From NCBI GenBank assembly GCA_029256365.1, contig JAQSYB010000004.1, positions 1 to 19,505 of the forward strand: a stretch of 19,505 nt of DNA. Reading direction: 5' to 3'. This document shows, piece after piece, positions 8,977 to 16,293 of the stretch. The first letter of the stretch is position 1, and each line of letters begins with the position of its first letter. The position numbers and the translations under genes are program-made. The DNA comes from Clostridia bacterium (GTDB lineage: Bacteria > Bacillota > Clostridia > Lutisporales > Lutisporaceae). The notes below the pieces were generated by a model, which was not told where the DNA came from, did not search any database, and saw only the letters and a list, made by a program, of their open reading frames with translations.

Positions 8977-8990
8977 TACATACTTATTCA
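8977..8990 (-). promoter_or_regulatory. Second candidate ArgR/AhrC box
   Basis: The minus strand holds TGAATAAGTATGTA, two mismatches from the ARG-box core. It lies just after the predicted start of promoter P2 and upstream of P3, a sensible place for a repressor. It is 202 bp from the other candidate box. This is weak evidence taken alone. Confidence 0.3.
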
Positions 8991-9005
8991 TAAATCCGTA
9001 TATTT

Positions 9006-9034
9006 ATTATAACATTGAATAAGTAACCCTTCAA
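9006..9034 (-). promoter_or_regulatory. Predicted carAB promoter P2
   Basis: The minus strand shows TTGAAG (9034-9029), a 17-nt spacer and a perfect TATAAT (9011-9006). It lies just downstream of the attenuator terminator, so its transcripts would escape PyrR control. Confidence 0.6.
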
Positions 9035-9058
9035 CAAAATTCCTCAAATATAAAAATA

Positions 9059-9101
9059 AAGGATAGCAAAGAGAGTAATCATAGATCTCTTCGCTATCCT
9101 T
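9059..9101 (-). terminator. Intrinsic terminator of the pyr-type leader, possibly also the glycogen operon end
   Basis: A 16-bp inverted repeat pairs 9086-9101 with 9059-9074 (15 Watson-Crick pairs plus one G-U) around an 11-nt loop. On the minus strand it is followed by TTTATTTTTATATTT; on the plus strand no U tract follows, so it acts on minus-strand transcripts. It lies about 80 nt after the PyrR-type hairpin and is the first terminator I see after pulA. Confidence 0.85.
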
Positions 9102-9179
9102 CACACCATAGTGGATATATACATTTGTTTTTCCCATAAGGAAATTTTTCCATGCACAATAAAATAGTCATCGCTATTT

Positions 9180-9210
9180 CCCCTTTCTGGCCTCACAGGA
9201 CCAATTTAAA
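9180..9210 (-). ncRNA. PyrR-binding RNA element (pyr attenuator leader) for carAB
   Basis: On the minus strand, GGUC-CUGUGA-GGCC (9202-9189) forms a 4-bp stem with a hexaloop of the CNGNGA type known from PyrR-binding loops. It is preceded by CUUUAAAUU and followed by AGAAAGGGG, matching the conserved purine bulge of that motif. In Firmicutes, PyrR with UMP or UTP stabilises this hairpin (the anti-antiterminator) so that a downstream terminator forms and pyr genes are switched off. Here a promoter lies just upstream, a terminator about 80 nt downstream and carAB beyond. I can see two more small hairpins in between (about 9162-9179 and 9134-9153) but have not resolved the alternative antiterminator fold. 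Confidence 0.78.
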
Positions 9211-9224
9211 GTTCGCTTTTATAA

Positions 9225-9253
9225 ATTCTAAATGATAAGACCTTTGTTGTCAA
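9225..9253 (-). promoter_or_regulatory. Predicted promoter P1 of the pyr leader
   Basis: The minus strand shows a perfect TTGACA (9253-9248), a 17-nt spacer and TAGAAT (9230-9225), 35 bp after the pulA stop. Transcription would begin near 9218, only a few nucleotides before the PyrR-type hairpin, as is typical of pyr leaders. Confidence 0.7.
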
Positions 9254-9287
9254 GGTTTTGTTTCATTAAGGCTGCCCTAGATCTTTC

Positions 9288-11150
9288 TTACTGAACCAAT
9301 ATATAGGTAGATATGGATGGTATCGCTACATTTGAAGCTGTATATGCTTCGCTGCCATATACTCCTTGCAGATTTACTTCCTCAGCATTTGCTATGATCC
9401 TCCATTTACCCGATAGTGGTAAATCCATCATTATTTCATATTTGTTTGCATTGTGAATCACAAACAGCTGCTTGAAATCACCTTTAAAATCTGAAGTGAA
9501 CAGGTATGCTACAGTGCCTTGAGGCGAGTCAACAAACCGGAAATGTTTTAAGATATCCTCCCTATTGTCCATCGTCATCACTTTTTGAGTTCTCCTCAGG
9601 GCGATCAATCCTTTTATATATAGAAATGTTTTGAAGTATTTATTCTTGTTGCCCCACTCTATTTTATTGATTTCATCACCGGCGCAGTAGCTGTTGGAAT
9701 CCCCTTGCTTTGACCTCAATATTTCAGAGCCGCCATGGATAAATGCAGTTCCAAGGGAGGTTAGAACAATAGATAGCGCCAGTCGATTCATTTTTTCTTG
9801 CTCAGTACCAGAAGCATTTCCGCAGGTTTTTTGTATTTTATCAAATAAGGTTAAATTATCATGAGAGCTGACATAGTTTATGGTTTCACCGGGCTCCTTG
9901 GCAAATCCATATAAAAAATCATCATAGTGTATGCTTCCTACAATTCCTTTTTTCACTTCACCTTCTAGACCTTGTGCCCCGTTGATAAAGCCCAAGACAT
10001 TGCCATCGTTATCCCCTTTTATTGCATTTCTGAATTCATCGTTGAACATCCCAATGTTCAACCCCTTCTGACAGCCCTTTCTAAACTGCTGCTCATAAGC
10101 CAGTACAGAGCTTCCACCAGCCCAGGGCTCCCCATATATTAGTATATTTGGATTGATGCTTTCTAGCTGCCTTTTGACCTCCAGCATGGTTTCAATATCT
10201 ATTAATGCCATCAAATCAAATCGAAAACCGTCTATTTTGTATTCTTCCGCCCAGAATTTTACGCAATCAACAACAAACTTCCTGACCAAAGGCTTCTCCG
10301 TAGCGATTTCATTACCGCAGCCTGATCCATTGCTGTAGCTTCCATCATTGTTCAGTCGATAATAGTATTTTGGCGCAAGAATATGAAAGGGACTGGTCTC
10401 AACCGCTGCTGTATGGTTGAAAACCACATCCATTACGATTCGGATGTTATTTTCATGGAGTTTTTTTATCATTTCCTTCAATTCAATAATTCTTTGAACC
10501 CCATCATAGGGATTATTGGCATAAGAACCCTCCGGTACATGATACAAGTATGGATCATAGCCCCAGTTGTACTTTTGCACAAGTCTTTCATCCACACTGT
10601 TAAAGTCAAAGACAGGCAAAAAATGAATATGTGTGATGCCCAGTTCCTTCAGGTGATCCAGCCCCGTTGCTACATTTCCTTCACCCTTGGTGCCCTCCTC
10701 TGTAAAAGCCAGATATTTCCCCTTGTATTTCATCCCCGAATGGATATCTATTGAAAAGTCTCTTACATGGACCTCATATATAACGGCCTCTGTAGGTTTG
10801 ATAGCGGTCGGTATAGAATGCTGCTCCCACCCCATTGGGTTGATAGATTTAAAATCAACTATCATCCCTCTGTTTCCATTGATAGAAGCTCCCTTTGCAT
10901 AGGGATCTGGAGTTTCCGCTTCTTCCTCTCCTATGGTGACTTTATAATTATAATATTTATTTTTATAATCACCCTTTAGTTCTAGCTCCCAAACCTCATT
11001 TTCATTTTTGAACATATCATATTCGGTTCCATTCATATCAAAATACTCAAGGAAGAGCACAACCTTTATTCGACAGGCTGTTGGAGACCAAACCTTAAAA
11101 ATTGTATGGTCCTCGAAATAATTCGCACCTAAATCATTCCCATTATACAT
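9288..11150 (-). CDS. pulA: Type I pullulanase (alpha-1,6 debranching enzyme)
   Basis: The 620-residue GH13 protein hydrolyses alpha-1,6 branch points of glycogen or of the limit dextrin left by phosphorylase. The type I pullulanase signature YNWGYDP is present. The GH13 catalytic residues are visible: nucleophile Asp312 in GFRFDLM, acid/base Glu341 in YGEPW and Asp431 in SSHDN. An N-terminal CBM48-like region (FKVWSPTACRIKVVLF) precedes the barrel. There is no signal peptide, so it acts inside the cell. The frame extends to 11213, overlapping glgP, but GGAGG 5 nt before the ATG at 11150 and the resulting MYNGNDLGANYF start favour 11150, 29 bp after the glgP stop. It is the last gene of the glycogen operon. 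GlgX-type debranching enzyme is the alternative, but the YNWGYDP motif argues for pullulanase. Confidence 0.93.
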   Translation of the reverse strand: MYNGNDLGANYFEDHTIFKVWSPTACRIKVVLFLEYFDMNGTEYDMFKNENEVWELELKGDYKNKYYNYKVTIGEEEAETPDPYAKGASINGNRGMIVDFKSINPMGWEQHSIPTAIKPTEAVIYEVHVRDFSIDIHSGMKYKGKYLAFTEEGTKGEGNVATGLDHLKELGITHIHFLPVFDFNSVDERLVQKYNWGYDPYLYHVPEGSYANNPYDGVQRIIELKEMIKKLHENNIRIVMDVVFNHTAAVETSPFHILAPKYYYRLNNDGSYSNGSGCGNEIATEKPLVRKFVVDCVKFWAEEYKIDGFRFDLMALIDIETMLEVKRQLESINPNILIYGEPWAGGSSVLAYEQQFRKGCQKGLNIGMFNDEFRNAIKGDNDGNVLGFINGAQGLEGEVKKGIVGSIHYDDFLYGFAKEPGETINYVSSHDNLTLFDKIQKTCGNASGTEQEKMNRLALSIVLTSLGTAFIHGGSEILRSKQGDSNSYCAGDEINKIEWGNKNKYFKTFLYIKGLIALRRTQKVMTMDNREDILKHFRFVDSPQGTVAYLFTSDFKGDFKQLFVIHNANKYEIMMDLPLSGKWRIIANAEEVNLQGVYGSEAYTASNVAIPSISTYILVQ

Positions 11151-11155
11151 TGAAT

Positions 11156-11160
11156 CCTCC
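11156..11160 (-). promoter_or_regulatory. Ribosome binding site that sets the pulA start
   Basis: GGAGG on the minus strand lies 5 nt before the ATG at 11150. It replaces the upstream in-frame start at 11213, which would sit inside glgP. Confidence 0.7.
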
Positions 11161-11179
11161 ACCTGCAATGTCAAAGCAA

Positions 11180-13615
11180 TTAGTAATAATCCAACATCGT
11201 GGGAACTCTCCATATCTCCGTCGCATATCGATGGACTGTATTGTCACTTGAGAAGGTTCCCGAATGAGCGATATTAGAAATAGATATCTCCAGCCACTTT
11301 TTTTGATCTTTATATAATTCATTTACTTTCTTTTGAGCGTCTACATAGTCATCAAAGTCTTTTAAAACAAAATACTTATCATTGTATTTTAATAAAGAAT
11401 CAAAAATAGCAAGAAACTCATCATATCTGACGGAGAAAAAGCCATCAATCAGCTGATTTACTACCCTTTTCAATCTTGTATCTTCATAATATGCATCCAC
11501 AGATAAATAGGAGCCATTCTTATACAATTCAAAAATCTCTTTTTCCTTCAGTCCAAAAATAATAATGTTGCCCCCGCCAACAGCATTTTCTATTTCTATA
11601 TTGGCACCATCATATGTGGCCACAGTGATTGCTCCATTCATCATAAACTTCATATTTCCCGTTCCAGATGCCTCCTTGGTTGTCGTCGCAATTTGCTCAC
11701 TTACATTGGTTGCAGGAATAATCGATTCAGCCAATGAAACCCCATAGTTTTCTAGGAATACCACCTTTAACTTATCCTTTATTCTAATGTCTGTATTGAC
11801 CTTATCAGCAAGGGTGTTGATCAGTTTTATAATTTGCTTTGCCATATCATAGCCCGGTGCTGCTTTTCCACCAAATAAAAAGGTCCTCGGAAAAATATCC
11901 AAATCTGGGTTTTCAATCAATTGATTATAGAGATGCATGATATGCAACACATTTAGTATCTGGCGCTTATATTCATGGATTCGCTTTACCTGTACATCAA
12001 AAATGGAATAAGGATCCACTGCGATGCCCTGCTTCTTCTTAATCATATCCGCCAGACTTATTTTATTGCTTTGCTTCATGTCATATATCCTTTTTTGAAA
12101 GCTAGGATCTTTATTGAACTGGAGCAATTTGATTAGATTTTTGGGAGCTTCAACCCATTTGTCACCTATGACTTCATGAATCAATTCGGCTAGCTGCGGA
12201 TTCGCATTCAGCAGCCACCTGCGATGGCTGACTCCATTGGTTTTATTATTAAATCTCTGGGAATAAACTTGATAAAAGTCATTTAACTCCCGTTTTTTGA
12301 GTATTTCTGAATGCAGCTTTGCTACCCCATTCACACTATAGCTACCTACAATCGCAAGGTGGGCCATCTTCACCAAGCCCTGGGATACTATCGCCATATT
12401 CGAAATCCTTTCAAAGTCCGTAATATGCCTATCATCCCACAATTCCTTGCAAAATCTTTCATTGATTTCTTCAACAATCATGAAGATTCTTGGCAAAAGA
12501 GACTGAAACAATCCAATTTCCCATTTTTCCAGCGCCTCTGCCATAATTGTATGATTTGTGTAAGAGATTGTATGTCTGGTAATATTCCATGCCTCATCCC
12601 AGCCCAGACCCTCCTCATCCATCAATACCCTCATCAATTCAGGAACTGCCAAGGCAGGATGTGTATCATTGATATGAATTGCAACATGCTTATCAAATTC
12701 AGAAATGGGTTTCCCTGACTTTTTATAGTATCTAACAATGCTTTGCACCCCAGCAGATACAAGAAAATACTCTTGCTTCAGCCTTAACTGCTTCCCCTTT
12801 TCAAAGGAATCATTTGGATACAAAACATGAGAAATTGATTCTGCAGAAAACTTTTCTTCAAAGGCCTTTGTGTATTCTCCTCTATTAAAGTATTCATAAT
12901 CCAGCTCTTTTTTTACTCCCTCTGCGCTCCACAATCGAAGTGTATTCACTATATTATTGCCATAGCCAACCATGGGAGTGTCATAAGGGACAGCCCTTAT
13001 GGTCTCATAATTCTCATGAAAAAACCTTAGCTTATTGTCTACTTCCCCGACTTCAACATTCCCACCAAACCGTACTTTTACTTCTTTACTCGGCTTAACA
13101 ATCTCCCAAATGTTTTCCTGCTGCAGCCATTTATCTGGAAGCTCAACTTGATATCCATCTATAATCTTTTGCTCAAACAGACCATATTTATATCTTATTC
13201 CACAACCATGCCCAGAAATATTCAAGCTTGCCATGGAATCCATAAAACAAGCTGCCAGCCTACCAAGCCCGCCATTTCCCAAGCCTTGATCCAGTTCCAT
13301 TTCTTCTATTTCCGATAAAGAAATACCCAATTCCTCTAAGGCCTCCTGACAAACCTCTCTAATCCCTAAATTCATCAGATTATTTGCGAGCAGCTTCCCA
13401 AGGAGAAACTCCATAGAGAAATAGTAAACTTGTTTTTTTCCCTTTTGCTCATACTCCTCCTTGGTGTTAACCCAGTTTTCTGTGATATAATCCCTTATTA
13501 AGCTTCCAAGGGCAACATATTTATTTAACAATGTAGCCTCTTTTATATTTCTGGCACATTCTGTCTTTACTTTCTTAATAAAATCCTCTTGAAAGACCTC
13601 CTTCGTAATCTGCAT
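11180..13615 (-). CDS. glgP: Glycogen phosphorylase
   Basis: The 811-residue GT35 enzyme releases glucose-1-phosphate from non-reducing ends of glycogen using phosphate and pyridoxal phosphate. The PLP-binding signature EASGTGNMKFMMNGA is present, with Lys656 as the cofactor lysine. Other family landmarks are VYYFSMEFLLGK near residue 64, the glycine-rich LGNGGLGRLAACF near residue 113, AIHINDTHPALAVPELMRV and RIHEYKRQILN. The length is typical of bacterial phosphorylases. GGGGAG lies 7 nt before the ATG. It begins 15 bp after glgA and precedes pulA by 29 bp, so phosphorolysis and debranching are encoded together. It is cytoplasmic, and no defects were seen. Confidence 0.98.
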   Translation of the reverse strand: MQITKEVFQEDFIKKVKTECARNIKEATLLNKYVALGSLIRDYITENWVNTKEEYEQKGKKQVYYFSMEFLLGKLLANNLMNLGIREVCQEALEELGISLSEIEEMELDQGLGNGGLGRLAACFMDSMASLNISGHGCGIRYKYGLFEQKIIDGYQVELPDKWLQQENIWEIVKPSKEVKVRFGGNVEVGEVDNKLRFFHENYETIRAVPYDTPMVGYGNNIVNTLRLWSAEGVKKELDYEYFNRGEYTKAFEEKFSAESISHVLYPNDSFEKGKQLRLKQEYFLVSAGVQSIVRYYKKSGKPISEFDKHVAIHINDTHPALAVPELMRVLMDEEGLGWDEAWNITRHTISYTNHTIMAEALEKWEIGLFQSLLPRIFMIVEEINERFCKELWDDRHITDFERISNMAIVSQGLVKMAHLAIVGSYSVNGVAKLHSEILKKRELNDFYQVYSQRFNNKTNGVSHRRWLLNANPQLAELIHEVIGDKWVEAPKNLIKLLQFNKDPSFQKRIYDMKQSNKISLADMIKKKQGIAVDPYSIFDVQVKRIHEYKRQILNVLHIMHLYNQLIENPDLDIFPRTFLFGGKAAPGYDMAKQIIKLINTLADKVNTDIRIKDKLKVVFLENYGVSLAESIIPATNVSEQIATTTKEASGTGNMKFMMNGAITVATYDGANIEIENAVGGGNIIIFGLKEKEIFELYKNGSYLSVDAYYEDTRLKRVVNQLIDGFFSVRYDEFLAIFDSLLKYNDKYFVLKDFDDYVDAQKKVNELYKDQKKWLEISISNIAHSGTFSSDNTVHRYATEIWRVPTMLDYY

Positions 13616-13630
13616 CGTAACACTCCCCTA

Positions 13631-15058
13631 CTATTTATTTTCATATAATTCTACATATCTTTGCGCCGAGCGATTCCAGCTATATTCACCATTCATAGCA
13701 TGATTGATAATCTTCTTCCATATGGGTTTTTCTTTATAAAACCCCAAGGCTCTGTTGATTGTATATAGCATATCCTTGGCATTGCAGCTGTCAAAGCTAA
13801 AGCCATTTCCTTCTCTACTAAATTCATTATAGCTGTGCACCGTATCCCTTAATCCTCCGGTTTCTCTGACAATAGGTATTGTTCCATATCTTAATGCAAT
13901 CAACTGAGAAAGGCCGCAGGGCTCAAAAATAGAAGGCATCAAAAGCATGTCACAGCCAGCATAAATCTTTTGAGCAAGAGAGGAAGAAAACTTGATTTTT
14001 GCGGATAGCTTTTCACTGTGTTGCTCTGCATAATCTTTAAAAAGGTCTTCAAAATATGGATCTCCTGTTCCCAGTACAACCAATTGAATATCTTGGTGCA
14101 GCAATTCTTCTAAAATGTTTATTACCAAGTCAAAGCCCTTCATTCTATCGATTCTTGAAACCATTCCGATTAAGGGAGTATCTTTTTTCTGCGGAAGCCG
14201 AAGCAGTTCTTGCAGTTTAAGCTTATTTAACGCTTTGTTTTCCAAGGAACTCACCGTGTAGTTGAAAAAGATATCCGGGTCATCTTCCGGATTATAAATG
14301 GCATAATCTATCCCATTTGTAATCCCATGCAAATTCTGATTCTTACTTTTTAGCAGCCCATCCAGCTTTTCACCAAACTCAGGGCTTTGTATTTCTCTTG
14401 CATAGCTTTCACTAACCGTTGTAATGATGTCCGAGTAATTGATTCCGCCCTTCATAAAGCTTACACCGCCATAGAATTCCAACTGATTGACATCAAAATA
14501 TTCCATGCCCAGATTTAATAAATCTCCTAGTATTTCTGGCGGAAATACCCCTTGATATTTCAAATTATGGATTGTAAAAATTGTCTTAATTCCTCTAAAA
14601 GCCTCCCGCTGTCTGTAATGTGCATGTAACAAGGGACTAATCATGCCAGTATGCCAGTCATTGCAATGTATAATGTCTGGTTTGAAATCAATCCTATCAA
14701 TCATTTCCAATACGGCGCGATCAAAAAAGGCGAACCGTTCCCCATCATCATAAAATCCATAAATGCCATCTCTATTGAAATAGTATTCGTTGTCAATAAA
14801 ATAGAAAGGAACTCCACAATATTCAATATATTGAATACCGCAAACCTGATTTCTCCAACCAACAGGCACTGTGATCTCACTCAATCCTGTCATATCCCTT
14901 TTCAATTCTTCCGGGATATTCTTATATTTAGGCATTACCACTCTAATATCAATGCCCAGCTTCCTAAGTTCCTTTGGCAATGAAGCTGCAACATCCGCCA
15001 GTCCCCCAGTCTTGATGAAAGGAACGGCTTCCGAGGCAACATATAATACCCTTGTCAT
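13631..15058 (-). CDS. glgA: Glycogen synthase (ADP-glucose dependent)
   Basis: The 475-residue GT5 protein transfers glucose from ADP-glucose to the non-reducing end of alpha-1,4-glucan. The N-terminal ADP-glucose-binding motif KTGGLADV starts at Lys16, and HCNDWHTG lies near residue 130. The C-terminal GT-B half carries MVSRIDRMKGFDL and the E-X7-E region starting at Glu379 (FEPCGLSQLIALRYGTIPIV), then RETGGLRDTV. The length matches bacterial GlgA. GGAGGG lies 7 nt before the ATG. It sits between glgD, 89 bp upstream with a hairpin in the gap, and glgP, 15 bp downstream. It uses the product of GlgC/GlgD directly. Confidence 0.98.
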   Translation of the reverse strand: MTRVLYVASEAVPFIKTGGLADVAASLPKELRKLGIDIRVVMPKYKNIPEELKRDMTGLSEITVPVGWRNQVCGIQYIEYCGVPFYFIDNEYYFNRDGIYGFYDDGERFAFFDRAVLEMIDRIDFKPDIIHCNDWHTGMISPLLHAHYRQREAFRGIKTIFTIHNLKYQGVFPPEILGDLLNLGMEYFDVNQLEFYGGVSFMKGGINYSDIITTVSESYAREIQSPEFGEKLDGLLKSKNQNLHGITNGIDYAIYNPEDDPDIFFNYTVSSLENKALNKLKLQELLRLPQKKDTPLIGMVSRIDRMKGFDLVINILEELLHQDIQLVVLGTGDPYFEDLFKDYAEQHSEKLSAKIKFSSSLAQKIYAGCDMLLMPSIFEPCGLSQLIALRYGTIPIVRETGGLRDTVHSYNEFSREGNGFSFDSCNAKDMLYTINRALGFYKEKPIWKKIINHAMNGEYSWNRSAQRYVELYENK

Positions 15059-15099
15059 TTCTTACCCTCCAATACATTTTATGAAATACTCCACCTATT

Positions 15100-15135
15100 A
15101 TAAAAATTCAGATGGATTCCCACCTGAATTTTTAT
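15100..15135. terminator. Hairpin between glgD and glgA, possible attenuator or processing site
   Basis: A perfect 12-bp inverted repeat pairs 15100-15111 (ATAAAAATTCAG) with 15124-15135 around a 12-nt loop that may pair further (TGG with CCA). On the minus strand it is followed by AATAGG, so the U run is only the TTTTT within the stem arm. On the plus strand it is followed by TTTTTA, a better terminator context. In the operon direction it may cause partial termination or stabilise an mRNA end. Function inferred. Confidence 0.5.
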
Positions 15136-15147
15136 TTTTAGCAAGCT

Positions 15148-16266
15148 TTATATTTTCTGATTCTTCATGATTACCAATGGCTTTTTTACACTGCCCCGCA
15201 AAACTACTCCAGAGCTAATTTCTATGTTTTTATCCAGTATGACATTTTGCAAAACAGCACCATCCTCAATGATGCATTTTTGCATAATCACGCAATCCTT
15301 TACTACTGCATTTTTACCGATCTTTACTCTTCTTGAAATTACACATCTTTCTATATTCCCTTCAATGACACACCCGCTGGCAACCATAGAGTTCACTGCA
15401 TTTGCGGTTTCTGTGTATTTCGTCGGAGGTTCATCCTTAATATTCGTATAAATACAGCCATTCCTATAAAATAACTCTTTTGATATCTCTACATCCAACA
15501 GCTCCATATTCACCCGATAATAATTTTCAACCGAGTTGATGCAGCCTAGGTATCCATTAAATATATAACCATTTACATTTAATTTTCTAACTTGTTGATG
15601 AATTGCTTCCTTCAAATACATGGTGTCACCTTTTAAGATATTGTTTTCTATTATCTCAATAAGCAATTCTTTCTTTAAAATGTACATTTCCATGGAAATA
15701 TTCAAATTGCTTTCTTTTCCGATGTTCCTGCCAATGCTTATTACCTTTCCATTTTCACCAATATTCAAGGCGTCACAGTTGATATATTTGTTTTTCTCAC
15801 CCTGGATTTTTTTATAAAGTATTGTGATATCCGCAGTGCTTTCTTTATGAAATTTAAAAGCAGCTGATAAATCCACGTTGCAAATCATATAGCTTCTGCT
15901 TAAAATGACATATTTCTGCTTACTGCATTTTATGTATTCAAGCTGGTCTTTGAAATTTTTCATATCGCCCTTGTAATATGTGCTATCCATAGGGTTCACA
16001 TAGGGATTGAATACAAACAATCCATCCTTCTTTCTATCCAAGTCCCATTCCTTTCCGTGACCAAGGTGTTCTACGATAGACCTGGACTTTCCTTGCGTAA
16101 AGATCGAAACATTCTGTATCCCGATGTTCACCATGTTAGATAGAATAAAATCTATTACTCTATAGCGTCCAGCGATAGGCACTGCACCAATAGGTCTATA
16201 TTTCGCAATATCTCCCATGGCTGTTTCATCTTCACTTAAGTTGATAATCCCCATTATATCGTGCAT
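15148..16266 (-). CDS. glgD: GlgD, regulatory ADP-glucose pyrophosphorylase subunit
   Basis: The 372-residue protein is a paralogue of GlgC, encoded just upstream. Both share the pyrophosphorylase framework: GRYRVIDFILSNMVNIGI here, then GHGKEWDLDRKKDG, and a C-terminal left-handed beta-helix of hexapeptide-like repeats. GlgD lacks the GGQGSRL nucleotide loop, having SEDETAMGDIAKYRP instead. It also lacks the SGDHIYKMD motif, with SRSYMICNVD at that place. In studied Firmicutes such a GlgD has little or no activity alone and raises the activity of GlgC in a GlgC-GlgD complex; that role is assumed here. The open frame has an earlier ATG at 16272, but it abuts AGGAGG with no spacer, whereas the ATG at 16266 has 6 nt, giving the N-terminus MHDIMGIINL. 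It starts 27 bp after glgC. Confidence 0.94.
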   Translation of the reverse strand: MHDIMGIINLSEDETAMGDIAKYRPIGAVPIAGRYRVIDFILSNMVNIGIQNVSIFTQGKSRSIVEHLGHGKEWDLDRKKDGLFVFNPYVNPMDSTYYKGDMKNFKDQLEYIKCSKQKYVILSRSYMICNVDLSAAFKFHKESTADITILYKKIQGEKNKYINCDALNIGENGKVISIGRNIGKESNLNISMEMYILKKELLIEIIENNILKGDTMYLKEAIHQQVRKLNVNGYIFNGYLGCINSVENYYRVNMELLDVEISKELFYRNGCIYTNIKDEPPTKYTETANAVNSMVASGCVIEGNIERCVISRRVKIGKNAVVKDCVIMQKCIIEDGAVLQNVILDKNIEISSGVVLRGSVKKPLVIMKNQKI

Positions 16267-16272
16267 GTTCAT

Positions 16273-16278
16273 CCTCCT
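16273..16278 (-). promoter_or_regulatory. Ribosome binding site that decides the glgD start
   Basis: AGGAGG on the minus strand directly abuts the first ATG (16272) and lies 6 nt before the second (16266). Only the second has a workable spacing. Confidence 0.75.
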
Positions 16279-16293
16279 TTCAGAATGCTATTT

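Noticed and set aside
12311..12718. A 135-codon plus-strand open frame
   Set aside because: Antisense to conserved glgP sequence; a shadow frame with Cys/His-rich random-looking translation.
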